This document shows positions 1 through 8,406 of a DNA stretch of 64,000 bases, one piece after another. Origin of the DNA: Hyphomicrobiales bacterium (lineage in GTDB: Bacteria > Pseudomonadota > Alphaproteobacteria > Rhizobiales > Rhizobiaceae). The notes beneath the pieces were generated by a model, which searched no databases, had not been told where the DNA came from, and saw nothing but the letters and a program-made list of their open reading frames with translations. Within the stretch, counting starts at the first letter, position 1, and each line of letters opens with the position of its first letter. A program made the translations under genes and the position numbers. The stretch lies in the NCBI GenBank assembly GCA_900473185.1, contig UCKU01000054.1:20919-84918 (forward strand). The letters run 5' to 3'.

Positions 1-8
1 GTGGTGTG

Positions 9-347
9 ATGATGGCAGAGACAGTGGTCGTCATGGATGGCACTCGATTGGTCGGTCATGATGGATTTCACGATGTCTTTGCCGAAACGTTCGTTCCAGA
101 CTTTTACGGCCGCAACATGGATGCCTGGATCGACTGTATGTGCAGTCTCGATGAACCAAATGCTGGAATGTCAAAACTTACCATCGAGCGCGGAAAGGCT
201 TTGACTATACGGATCGATAACTACCCGCATTTCAAGGACGCTGCCCCGAAACAATGGATCGACCTGATGGAATGCGCCGCATTCGTGAATTGGCGTCGCA
301 CTGAACAAGGACGTGGCGCAATGTTGGCTTTGGCGTTTTACGATTGA
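9..347 (+). CDS. Barstar-family protein
   Basis: Small acidic protein of about 112 residues. The motif FYGRNMDAWIDCM near residues 33-45 and the N-terminal VVVMDG strand match the barstar family, small proteins that bind and block barnase-type ribonucleases (known of the family). No barnase-like gene lies beside it in the window, so a toxin partner is not shown. The start is uncertain because ATG codons occur at 9 and 12 and a GTG at 6, so close to the window edge that the ribosome-binding site cannot be judged. It ends 10 bases before hydA, on the same strand, so the two are probably co-transcribed. Confidence 0.75.
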   Translation: MMAETVVVMDGTRLVGHDGFHDVFAETFVPDFYGRNMDAWIDCMCSLDEPNAGMSKLTIERGKALTIRIDNYPHFKDAAPKQWIDLMECAAFVNWRRTEQGRGAMLALAFYD

Positions 348-357
348 GGATATGATC

Positions 358-1812
358 ATGACTACAGTCATCAAGAACGGCACCATCGTCACGGCCGACC
401 TCACCTATAAGGCGGATGTGAAAATCGACAGCGGCAAGATCGTCGAGATCGGCCCGAACCTTTCCGGCAATGAAGTGCTGGACGCCACGGGCTGTTTCAT
501 CATGCCCGGCGGCATCGATCCGCATACCCATCTCGAAATGCCCTTCATGGGCACCTATTCCTCCGACGACTTCGAGAGCGGCACGCGCGCAGCCCTTTCC
601 GGCGGCACGACCATGGTCGTCGATTTCGCACTTCCTGCACCCGGCCAGTCGCTGCTCGAAGCGTTGACCATGTGGGACAACAAGTCCACCCGCGCCAATT
701 GCGACTATTCCTTCCACATGGCGATCACCTGGTGGAGCGAACAGGTCTTCAACGAGATGAAGACCATCGTGCAGGACAAAGGCATCAACACCTTCAAGCA
801 TTTCATGGCCTACAAGGGCGCGCTGATGGTGAACGACGACGAAATGTTCGCCTCCTTCCAGCGCTGTGCCGAGCTTGGCGCCCTGCCGCTCGTCCATGCC
901 GAAAACGGCGATGTCGTCGCTTCCCTTTCCGCCAAGCTGCTGTCGGAAGGCAATAACGGCCCGGAGGCGCATGCCTATTCACGCCCGGCTGAAGTCGAGG
1001 GTGAGGCGACGAACCGCGCCATCATGATCGCCGACATGGCCGGCTGCCCCGTCTATATTGTCCACACCTCCTGCGAACAGGCCCATGAAGCGATCCGCCG
1101 CGCCCGTCAGAAGGGCATCCGCGCCTATGGCGAGCCGCTGATCCAGCACCTGACGCTCGACGAGACCGAATATTTCGACAAGGACTGGGATCATGCCGCC
1201 CGCCGCGTCATGTCCCCGCCCTTCCGCAGCAAGCAGCATCAGGACAGCCTCTGGGCCGGCCTCGCCTCCGGTTCATTGCAAGTGGTGGCGACCGACCATT
1301 GCGCCTTCACCACCGCGCAGAAGCGCTTCGGCGTCGGCGACTTCACCAAGATCCCGAACGGCACCGGCGGTCTCGAAGACCGCATGCCGATGCTCTGGAC
1401 CTATGGCGTCAACACGGGCCGCCTGACGATGAACGAATTCGTCGCCGTCACCTCGACCAACATTGCCAAGATCCTCAACATCTACCCGAAGAAGGGCGCC
1501 ATCCTCGTCGGCGCCGATGCCGATCTCGTCGTCTGGGATCCGAAGCGCTCCAAAACCATTTCGTCGAAGAGCCAGCAGTCTGCGATCGATTACAACGTCT
1601 TCGAAGGCAAGGAAGTCACCGGCCTGCCGCGCTATACGCTGACGCGCGGTGTTGTGGCGATCGAGGAAGGGACCGTCAAGACTCGCTCCGGCCATGGCGA
1701 ATTCGTCAGGCGCGAGCCCGTCACGGCCGTCAGCAAAGCGCTGTCGACCTGGAAGGAGATCACCGCGCCGCGCAAGGTCGAACGCACGGGCATCCCGGCG
1801 AGCGGCGTGTGA
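358..1812 (+). CDS. hydA: Dihydropyrimidinase / D-hydantoinase
   Basis: Cytoplasmic amidohydrolase of 484 residues, the usual family length, that opens dihydrouracil, dihydrothymine or 5-substituted hydantoins in reductive pyrimidine breakdown. Visible metal ligands: H56 and H58 in GGIDPHTHLEMPF, K153 (expected carbamylated lysine) in FMAYKGALM, H180 in LVHAENGD, H236 in VHTSCE and D313 in ATDHCAF. The ATG at 358 is chosen over 352 because GAGGA at 346-350 then sits 7 bases upstream. The next genes encode a small exported protein and an ABC importer, which suggests a uptake-and-degradation unit for pyrimidines or hydantoins. The substrate is inferred from the family. Confidence 0.93.
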   Translation: MTTVIKNGTIVTADLTYKADVKIDSGKIVEIGPNLSGNEVLDATGCFIMPGGIDPHTHLEMPFMGTYSSDDFESGTRAALSGGTTMVVDFALPAPGQSLLEALTMWDNKSTRANCDYSFHMAITWWSEQVFNEMKTIVQDKGINTFKHFMAYKGALMVNDDEMFASFQRCAELGALPLVHAENGDVVASLSAKLLSEGNNGPEAHAYSRPAEVEGEATNRAIMIADMAGCPVYIVHTSCEQAHEAIRRARQKGIRAYGEPLIQHLTLDETEYFDKDWDHAARRVMSPPFRSKQHQDSLWAGLASGSLQVVATDHCAFTTAQKRFGVGDFTKIPNGTGGLEDRMPMLWTYGVNTGRLTMNEFVAVTSTNIAKILNIYPKKGAILVGADADLVVWDPKRSKTISSKSQQSAIDYNVFEGKEVTGLPRYTLTRGVVAIEEGTVKTRSGHGEFVRREPVTAVSKALSTWKEITAPRKVERTGIPASGV

Positions 1813-1817
1813 CACAT

Positions 1818-2195
1818 ATGCACGGCCATCTGCTTCTGACGATCGTTTCCCTGGCCGCACTTTCTACCGCGGCGAATGCTGACACGCTGCCCATCAAGGG
1901 CAGCTACGGCAACAAGGATGGCTGCGCCTACGCCAAGAGCGGCGAAAGCACAGGTTCCGATAACTTCTTTCTGCTGACTTCCGAGGGCATCACCACGGCT
2001 GCCTCTTACTGCGAAATCAAGAAAGTCCTGAAGACCGAAGGCAAGGATTTCACCGCCACGGTCGCTTGCCAGGCGGAGGGCGAAGAGAGCGGCAGCGACG
2101 ACACCGTCAAGATCACATCAGGGCCTAAGGGCTATACGATCGGGTTCGTGGCCGATGCCGCAATCAAGTGGGGGCCGCTGCCGCTATGCAAATAG
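1818..2195 (+). CDS. Small exported protein of unknown function
   Basis: Predicted protein of 125 residues. It begins with a signal peptide (hydrophobic LLLTIVSLAALSTA followed by ANA-D) and contains four cysteines in the mature part, compatible with two disulfides in the periplasm. I do not recognise the family. The ATG at 1818 lies 5 bases after the hydA stop. A GTG at 1809 overlapping that stop is an alternative start. Translational coupling to hydA is likely because no clear ribosome-binding site is visible. It converges on the cupin gene, leaving only two bases between stops. Confidence 0.6.
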   Translation: MHGHLLLTIVSLAALSTAANADTLPIKGSYGNKDGCAYAKSGESTGSDNFFLLTSEGITTAASYCEIKKVLKTEGKDFTATVACQAEGEESGSDDTVKITSGPKGYTIGFVADAAIKWGPLPLCK

Positions 2196-2197
2196 CC

Positions 2198-2611
2198 TCA
2201 AGCCGGCACCACCGCATCGAGCTCGGGCAGCAGGACGACACTCTCCTGCTCGTTCGGATCGGTGCGCGCAATAATCGCCGTGCAGGGCGTACTGCTGAGG
2301 TTTGCCGGAAGATGCGGCACGCCGGCCGGAATATAGAAAAGCTCACCGGCGCGCACGATCACATGGTTCTCCAGCTTGTCGCCGTACCAGGTATGGGCCT
2401 CGCCGGAGAGCATGTAGATCGCCGTTTCATGCGCTTCATGCAGGTGCGCCTTGGCGCGCACGCCAGGCGGGATCGTCAGAAGATGCATGCAGATGCCCTT
2501 CGCACCCACGGTTTCGGCCGCAATACCCTCGAAATAGCTCAGCCCCTGCTTGCCGTCATAGGTATGGTTGGGGCGAACAATGTGGCAGGTGGGCTTTGAT
2601 TTTGCGTCCAT
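2198..2611 (-). CDS. Cupin-domain protein
   Basis: Protein of 137 residues with a single conserved beta-barrel (cupin_2 type). The first cupin motif is visible as PPGVRAKAHLHEAHETAIYMLSG-like sequence containing HLHEAHE, and the second as GELFYIPAGVPHLP. Such proteins bind a divalent metal through the histidines and act as small dioxygenases, isomerases or binding proteins; which one applies cannot be told here. The second ATG (2611) is preferred since GGAGG is about 6 bases upstream, whereas it abuts the ATG at 2617. Transcribed towards hydA, from a shared 90-base region divergent to the ABC importer. Confidence 0.8.
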   Translation of the reverse strand: MDAKSKPTCHIVRPNHTYDGKQGLSYFEGIAAETVGAKGICMHLLTIPPGVRAKAHLHEAHETAIYMLSGEAHTWYGDKLENHVIVRAGELFYIPAGVPHLPANLSSTPCTAIIARTDPNEQESVVLLPELDAVVPA

Positions 2612-2705
2612 CCTCATCCTCCAAGGACTGTGCTGTCGGTAAGACCGGCGGCAATGATATCATGGAAAACCGCGACGGCGCGGCGAAAACAAGACTGGTT
2701 TATTG

Positions 2706-3488
2706 ATGCAAGCACCCTCCGTCGTATCCGCCAAGGATCTCTGTCTCAGCTACCAGACGAATGACGGCGCGGTGCACGCGCTTGCTGATGTCAATCTCGA
2801 TATCCGCAGGGGCGAATTCGTCTCCTTCATCGGCCCTTCCGGCTGCGGCAAGACGACTTTCCTGCGCGTCATCGCCGATCTCGAGCGCAAGACCTCCGGC
2901 GACATCGCCATCAACGGCATGACACCGGATGAGGCCCGCAAGGCCCGTGCCTATGGCTATGTCTTCCAGGCGCCGGCACTTTATCCGTGGCGCACGATCG
3001 AGAAGAACATCGCCCTGCCACTAGAGATCATGGGCTATTCGAAACCAGAACAAAAGAAGCGCATTGCTGGCGCCCTGGACCTCGTCGAACTCTCCGGCTT
3101 CGAAAAGAAATTCCCCTGGCAGCTCTCGGGCGGCATGCAGCAGCGTGCCTCGATCGCCCGCGCGCTCGCCTTCGATGCCGACCTGCTCTTGATGGACGAA
3201 CCCTTCGGCGCCCTCGACGAAATCGTCCGCGATCATCTGAATGCGGCGCTTCTGAAACTGTGGGCGCGCACTAACAAGACGATCTGTTTCGTCACCCATT
3301 CCATTCCGGAAGCCGTCTACCTTTCCACCAAGATCGTCGTCATGTCGCCGCGTCCCGGCCGCGTGACCGATATCATCGACTCGACACTGCCGACGGAGCG
3401 ACCGCTCGACATCCGCGAGACACCGGAATTCCTGGAAATCGCCCATCGCGTGCGCGAAGGGCTGAGGGCGGGGCATAGTTATGAGTAA
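2706..3488 (+). CDS. ABC transporter ATP-binding protein (nitrate/sulfonate/NMT1 type)
   Basis: ATPase subunit of 260 residues. Walker A GPSGCGKTTFL, signature LSGGMQQRASIARAL and Walker B LLLMDEPFGALDE are intact. The sequence style matches the SsuB/TauB/NrtD family that energises importers with NMT1/THI5-like binding proteins. A TTG at 2703 precedes the ATG at 2706; the ATG is preferred. It is the first gene of an importer unit with two permeases and a binding protein downstream, but 228 bases holding an inverted repeat separate it from the first permease. Confidence 0.92.
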   Translation: MQAPSVVSAKDLCLSYQTNDGAVHALADVNLDIRRGEFVSFIGPSGCGKTTFLRVIADLERKTSGDIAINGMTPDEARKARAYGYVFQAPALYPWRTIEKNIALPLEIMGYSKPEQKKRIAGALDLVELSGFEKKFPWQLSGGMQQRASIARALAFDADLLLMDEPFGALDEIVRDHLNAALLKLWARTNKTICFVTHSIPEAVYLSTKIVVMSPRPGRVTDIIDSTLPTERPLDIRETPEFLEIAHRVREGLRAGHSYE

Positions 3489-3507
3489 TAGGGTCTTGCG
3501 TTCGGTT

Positions 3508-3687
3508 GCTACCCCCCTCTGTCCTACCGGACATCTCCCCCACAAGGGGGGAGATTGGCTGGGGGCGCCGGTTTCTCCAAACAACGAACATTGCGAACTG
3601 CACAACGTCAGCGATGTGCGAAGGTCAGGCCACTTGTCGATCTCCCCCCTTGTGGGGGAGATGTCCGGCAGGACAGAGGGGGGTAAC
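3508..3687. repeat. RIME-like palindromic intergenic element
   Basis: Two 49-base arms, 3508-3556 and 3639-3687, are inverted copies of each other with three mismatches. Each arm itself holds a C-run/G-run palindrome around ACAA. This is the layout of rhizobial intergenic mosaic elements (RIME type). The element lies between the ATPase and first permease genes of one transporter operon, so the mRNA would carry a long stem-loop here. Confidence 0.8.
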
Positions 3688-3716
3688 GTCAACCTCCACA
3701 CCTGGAGGGACGCCGC

Positions 3717-4601
3717 ATGAAACCCGACACCTTCAAGGACAAGATCACCCCCGTCCTCACCATCCTGCTGGTACTGATCGCCATCTGGTATGTCGCCGCC
3801 GTCTTCCTCAACGCGCCGTTCCAGCGCGATATGGACACGCGCAATAACGTCACCTCGACGACGACGGAATTCATCGGCAGGACACTCTCCCAGCCGAAGC
3901 CCATCCTGCCTGCGCCGCATCAGGTGGCGCAGAACGTCTTCGAAAACACCTTCCTGCGAAAGCTCTCCAGCAACCGCAGCCTCGTCTACCACGCAGGCGT
4001 CACTCTCTCTTCCACCGCGCTCGGCTTTGCGCTCGGTACGCTGCTCGGCATCGTCATCGCCGTCGGTATCATCCATATCAAGGCGCTCGACCGCAGCCTG
4101 ATGCCCTGGATTATCGCATCCCAAACCGTGCCGATCCTGGCGATCGCGCCGATGGTCATCGTGGTGCTCGGCTCGATCAATATCACCGGCCTCATCCCCA
4201 AGGCGCTGATCTCCACCTACCTCTCCTTCTTCCCGGTCACGGTCGGCATGGTGAAGGGGCTGCGCTCGCCCGAGGTCATGCATCTCGATCTGATGCGCAC
4301 CTATAATGCCACGGCTGCCCAAACCTTCTGGAAGCTGCGCGTGCCCGCCTCCATCCCCTTCCTCTTCACCTCGATGAAGGTGGCGATCGCCGCAAGCCTC
4401 GTCGGCGCTATCGTCGGCGAACTGCCGACCGGCGCCGTCGCCGGCATTGGCTCCAAGCTGCTTGCCGGCTCCTATTACAGCCAGACGATCGATATCTGGG
4501 CAGCACTGGTCGCCGGCTCGGTCCTCGCGGCAATCCTTGTCGCCATTGTCGGCCTCGTCGCGAAGATCGTCGACCGCGCCATGGGCGGGAGGCCGGCATG
4601 A
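3717..4601 (+). CDS. ABC transporter permease (first)
   Basis: Inner-membrane permease of 294 residues with an N-terminal membrane helix, a soluble stretch, then about five further helices. The EAA-type loop is recognisable in the region reading LMRTYNATAAQTFWKLRVPAS. It belongs to the BPD_transp_1 family paired with SsuB/TauB-like ATPases. The start is supported by GGAGG at 3704-3708, 8 bases before the ATG. Its last four bases overlap the second permease (ATGA), indicating coupled translation and a heterodimeric channel. Confidence 0.9.
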   Translation: MKPDTFKDKITPVLTILLVLIAIWYVAAVFLNAPFQRDMDTRNNVTSTTTEFIGRTLSQPKPILPAPHQVAQNVFENTFLRKLSSNRSLVYHAGVTLSSTALGFALGTLLGIVIAVGIIHIKALDRSLMPWIIASQTVPILAIAPMVIVVLGSINITGLIPKALISTYLSFFPVTVGMVKGLRSPEVMHLDLMRTYNATAAQTFWKLRVPASIPFLFTSMKVAIAASLVGAIVGELPTGAVAGIGSKLLAGSYYSQTIDIWAALVAGSVLAAILVAIVGLVAKIVDRAMGGRPA

Positions 4602-5725
4602 AGCAAGTCGTGCTTTCCTGGCAGGGCCTGATCGCCCTCCTCTGCGTGGCAGGCGCAATGGTCATGCTGCCTGTCTTTGGGGCCGGTGCCACACAACCTC
4701 CGTCCGCAGAAACCGTCATCCTGATCGCTATGATTGCAATCGTCGCGGCACTGATCTCCTTCGCACCCCTGTCCACATCGCTTGTCGCAACTGCCCTCTT
4801 CATCGGCGCCCATGGCGCGGCATGGCTGCTGCTCGGCACGCTCTCCGGCAATGAAGGCTCTGCCGGCATTTCCTTCTTCCTGCTGCTGGCCGCCTGCTGG
4901 CTGCTTGCCTGGCGCTGCGTGACGGAGCTTTCGGAACTCAAGCCGACAACACCGTCCGGCCAGTGGCTGCTGCGGCTGCTGATCCCGGCAATCTTCGGCA
5001 CCTGGATCCTCATCATCTGGGAAACGATCACGCGCGGCGCAGGTATCCCTTTCGTGCTGCTGCCGCCGCCGTCCGCGATCGGCGCACGCATCATAGGCTC
5101 CCTGCCGATCCTCAGCGAAGATATCAGGCAAACGATCTTCAAGGCCGTTCTGATCGGTTACACCATCGGCTGCGTCAGCGGCTTCGTCGTCGCCATCCTT
5201 GCGGACCGCTTCGCCTTTCTTCGTCGCGGTCTGCTGCCGATCGGCAATTTGGTTTCGGCTCTGCCGATGATCGGCGTGGCACCGATCATGGTCATGTGGT
5301 TCGGCTTCGACTGGCCGTCGAAGGCTGCCGTCGTCATCATCATGACCTTCTTCCCGATGCTGGTGAATACGGTCGCCGGACTTGCAGCCTCCGGCAACAT
5401 GGAGCGCGATCTGATGCGCACCTACGCATCGAACTACTGGCAGACGCTGGTCAAGCTCAGGCTTCCGGCCGCAATGCCCTTCATTTTCAATGCACTGAAG
5501 ATCAACTCGACGCTGGCTCTGATTGGTGCCATCGTTGCGGAATTCTTCGGAACGCCGATCGTCGGCATGGGCTTCCGCATCTCCACGGAGATCGGCCGCA
5601 TGAATGTCGACATGGTCTGGGCCGAGATCGCCGTCGCGGCGCTTGCAGGCTCGATCTTCTATGGTGTCGTCGCCCTTGCCGAGAGGGCGGTGACGTTCTG
5701 GCATCCGTCTATCCGTGGTGGTTAG
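4598..5725 (+). CDS. ABC transporter permease (second)
   Basis: Permease of 375 residues, longer than the usual 250-300 because an N-terminal block of about four extra hydrophobic segments (residues 5-115) precedes the canonical BPD_transp_1 core. The EAA-like loop is seen in DLMRTYASNYWQTLVKLRLP. It shares the ATGA overlap with the preceding permease. Together with the ATPase and the binding protein downstream it completes an importer. The function of the N-terminal extension is unknown. Confidence 0.9.
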   Translation: MKQVVLSWQGLIALLCVAGAMVMLPVFGAGATQPPSAETVILIAMIAIVAALISFAPLSTSLVATALFIGAHGAAWLLLGTLSGNEGSAGISFFLLLAACWLLAWRCVTELSELKPTTPSGQWLLRLLIPAIFGTWILIIWETITRGAGIPFVLLPPPSAIGARIIGSLPILSEDIRQTIFKAVLIGYTIGCVSGFVVAILADRFAFLRRGLLPIGNLVSALPMIGVAPIMVMWFGFDWPSKAAVVIIMTFFPMLVNTVAGLAASGNMERDLMRTYASNYWQTLVKLRLPAAMPFIFNALKINSTLALIGAIVAEFFGTPIVGMGFRISTEIGRMNVDMVWAEIAVAALAGSIFYGVVALAERAVTFWHPSIRGG

Positions 5726-5779
5726 ACGTGCCCCGACCCCGCACCAGGGTCTGGGCATAACTTCAGAGGGAACAAGAAA

Positions 5780-6751
5780 ATGAAAAAATTGATGGTTGCA
5801 ATGATGGCGAGCGCTATGTCGCTTGCTGCCGCCCACGCGATGGCGGCCGACAAAGTGGCGCTCCAGTTGAAGTGGGTCACCCAGTCGCAATTCGCTGGCT
5901 ACTACGTCGCCAAGGACAAGGGCTATTATGAAGAAGAGGGCCTCGACGTCGATATCAAGCCAGGCGGACCCGATATCGCTCCCGAGCAGGTGATCGCCGG
6001 CGGCGGCGCCGATGTGATCGTCGACTGGATGGGTGGCGCGCTGGTTGCCCGCGAAAAGGGCGTTCCGCTGGTCAACATCGCCCAGCCTTATCAGAAGTCG
6101 GGCATGGAAATGATCTGCCGCAAGGACGGCCCGGTCAAGACCGAAGCGGACTTCAAGGGCCACACGCTCGGCGTCTGGTTCTTCGGCAACGAATATCCTT
6201 TCTTCGCCTGGATGAGCAAGCTCGGCCTCAAGACCGATGGCGGCCCTGATGGTGTGACGGTACTCAAGCAGAGCTTCGACGTTCAGCCGCTGCTGCAGAA
6301 GCAGGCCGACTGCATTTCCGTCATGACCTATAACGAATACTGGCAGGCAATCGATGCCGGCCTGAAGCCGGAAGATCTCACCGTCTTCAACTATACTGCC
6401 ATGGGCAACGATCTCCTCGAGGACGGTCTCTATGCGTCGGAAGAAAAGCTGAAGGATCCGGCCTTTAAGGAAAAGATGGTCAAGTTCGTCCGCGCCTCCA
6501 TGAAGGGCTGGAAATACGCCATGGAGAACCCGGATGAAGCAGCCGGAATCGTCGTCGACGCCGGTGGCCAGGACGAAAACCACCAGAAGCGCATGATGGG
6601 CGAAGTTGCCAAGCTGATCGGTGACGGCACCGGCAAGCTCGACACGAAACTCTATGATCGTACGGCGAAGGCCCTGCTCGACCAGAAGATCATCAACAAG
6701 GAACCCTCGGGCGCCTGGACCCACGACATCACCGACGCTGCCGCCAAGTAA
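5780..6751 (+). CDS. ABC transporter substrate-binding protein, NMT1/THI5-like
   Basis: Periplasmic binding protein of 323 residues. A signal peptide of about 22 residues ends AHAMA-A. The mature protein begins with the NMT1 signature QLKWVTQSQFAGYYVAKDKG, the family that binds thiamine precursors, sulfonates, nitrate or pyrimidine-like ligands. A purine-rich AGAGGGAAC precedes the ATG. Being last in the importer unit and near hydA suggests a pyrimidine or hydantoin ligand, which is inference. A strong terminator follows. Confidence 0.9.
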   Translation: MKKLMVAMMASAMSLAAAHAMAADKVALQLKWVTQSQFAGYYVAKDKGYYEEEGLDVDIKPGGPDIAPEQVIAGGGADVIVDWMGGALVAREKGVPLVNIAQPYQKSGMEMICRKDGPVKTEADFKGHTLGVWFFGNEYPFFAWMSKLGLKTDGGPDGVTVLKQSFDVQPLLQKQADCISVMTYNEYWQAIDAGLKPEDLTVFNYTAMGNDLLEDGLYASEEKLKDPAFKEKMVKFVRASMKGWKYAMENPDEAAGIVVDAGGQDENHQKRMMGEVAKLIGDGTGKLDTKLYDRTAKALLDQKIINKEPSGAWTHDITDAAAK

Positions 6752-6774
6752 CGGCGTATCGATGCCGAAATGCA

Positions 6775-6812
6775 ACGCGCGCGGGAAAACCTCCCGCGCG
6801 TTTTTATTTTTT
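6775..6812 (+). terminator. Rho-independent terminator of the importer operon
   Basis: A 9-base-pair GC stem (6778-6786 with 6792-6800) and a 5-base loop are followed by T5-A-T6. It sits 26 bases after the binding-protein stop. Confidence 0.9.
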
Positions 6813-7161
6813 GCACTCAATGAAAAAAATCGCCTTGCAACTGTCGCATTTGTCAGGCGTCAAACGTCAAGCATATGAGAGCCGATCAATCATCGTCATG
6901 TTCACATAACCCTGAGGTGATTGATGAGCCCCGCAATGGTAATTAATAGTATCTCGTGGGGAATTATTTTCTGCCGGGCTTGCACGTGGAGCAAATCGAT
7001 ACCACGTACTAGCCGGATTTGCCGGATTGGGACGATAAGCTCCGGCAAGTGGGATGCGGGTAAATACCTCTGAGATTTGGAAGACGGCATTCGCCCGACC
7101 GCGAGCCTGTTTGAGAACGCGCGAGTTCGGCCGATCCCGTCAAGAGATTGGACGACGACGC
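6813..7161. other. Intergenic region upstream of the RND operon
   Basis: About 350 bases with no convincing gene. Short open frames on both strands lack ribosome-binding sites and family resemblance. The region must hold the promoter of the RND efflux pair; I could not fix a -35/-10 pair or an operator with confidence. Confidence 0.5.
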
Positions 7162-8394
7162 ATGGCACTCAAGCCGCAAGCACTACTACGCGCCTCCACT
7201 TTCCCTGTCGCCGCTTCTGCGGTCTCGGTTCTCCTTGCCACCGCTTTTGCGGCCTCGGCTGTATTTGCTCAGGAATCCCAGGCCACGCATCCGCAGGCCC
7301 AGGCTTCCCAGAACCTGCCGGCAATCGTCGTCACCACGGCGGTGAACCGCACCCTCGTCGACCGTGTCATCGGCACGGGAACGGTCAAGCCCGTCGAGGA
7401 AGTCTATATTCAGCCGCAGGTCGAAGGCCTCTCCATCCGCACCCTGAAGGCTGATGTCGGCGACAAGGTTCAGGCGGAAAGCACGCTGGCGACACTGAAC
7501 GATGATGCTCTGGTCCTGACCAAGAGCCAGATGATGGCGACGAAAGCCAAGGGCGAGGCAAGTCTTGCCCAGCTGCGCGCACAGCTCATCGAGGCGCAGG
7601 CCAATGCCGAGCAGGCAAGGCAGCAGCAGGCCCGTGCCCAGGAAATGGGCAAGAAAGGCACGGTTTCGACCGCCCAGGTCGAGCAGGCCGATGCAACCGC
7701 CGCAGCCGCCAATGCCCGCGTTTCTTCCGCCGAGCAAGCAATCGAGGTCGCCGAAGCCGACCTCAAGGTCTTCGACAGCCAGATCGCCGATGCGGACCTG
7801 AAGCTGGCGCGCACCGATGTGAAGACGCCGGTCGCGGGCATCATCTCAGCCAAGAACGCCAAAGTCGGCGCTATTGCAGCCGGTACCGGCAACCCGCTGT
7901 TCACCATCATCCGCGACGGCGACGTGGAACTTGTCGCCGAAGTCGCCGAAAGCGACATTGTCAGGGTCATGGCCGGCCAGAAGGCGACGATTTCGCTTTC
8001 CGGCAGCCGCGAGAAGCTTTCCGGCGCGGTGCGCCTGGTGTCGCCGACCGTCGATCCGGTCACCCGCCTGGGCCTCGTCCATATCTCCATCGACGATGAC
8101 AGCAAGGCGCGTTCCGGCATGTATGGCAGCGCCGAGATCATCGTCCGTGAGACCGAGGGCGTATCGCTTCCGCTGACTGCGGTGCTCACCGGCAGCGAAG
8201 GCTCCTCCGCCCGAAGGGTCGAGAATGGCGTGGTGAAATTCGCCAAGATCGAGACCGGCATCCAGGACGGAGCCTATGTCGAAATCACAAGTGGATTGAA
8301 GACCGGCGACGAAGTCGTGGCCAAGGCGGGCGCCTATGTCCGCGACGGCGACCACATCACTCCGGTGCGCGAACAGCCCTCGGCTTCCAACTAA
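7162..8394 (+). CDS. RND efflux periplasmic adaptor (membrane fusion protein)
   Basis: Protein of 410 residues of the HlyD/AcrA adaptor type. An N-terminal signal/anchor is followed by a barrel-sandwich half (VEGLSIRTLKADVGDKVQ), a long alanine- and glutamine-rich coiled-coil hairpin around residues 125-225, the second lipoyl half (VKTPVAGIISAKNAKVG) and beta-barrel domains. It links the inner-membrane pump to an outer-membrane channel. The ATG at 7162 is chosen because a signal peptide begins there; an in-frame extension to 7054 is less plausible. It lies 12 bases upstream of the pump gene. No outer-membrane TolC-like gene is adjacent. Confidence 0.9.
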   Translation: MALKPQALLRASTFPVAASAVSVLLATAFAASAVFAQESQATHPQAQASQNLPAIVVTTAVNRTLVDRVIGTGTVKPVEEVYIQPQVEGLSIRTLKADVGDKVQAESTLATLNDDALVLTKSQMMATKAKGEASLAQLRAQLIEAQANAEQARQQQARAQEMGKKGTVSTAQVEQADATAAAANARVSSAEQAIEVAEADLKVFDSQIADADLKLARTDVKTPVAGIISAKNAKVGAIAAGTGNPLFTIIRDGDVELVAEVAESDIVRVMAGQKATISLSGSREKLSGAVRLVSPTVDPVTRLGLVHISIDDDSKARSGMYGSAEIIVRETEGVSLPLTAVLTGSEGSSARRVENGVVKFAKIETGIQDGAYVEITSGLKTGDEVVAKAGAYVRDGDHITPVREQPSASN

Positions 8395-8406
8395 AGAGAC
8401 CATCCG

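Noticed and set aside
3021..6820. Long minus-strand open frames of 545 and 781 codons across the importer genes
   Set aside because: They are antisense to clear permease and binding-protein genes, have no signal, domain or ribosome-binding site, and arise from GC-rich codon bias.
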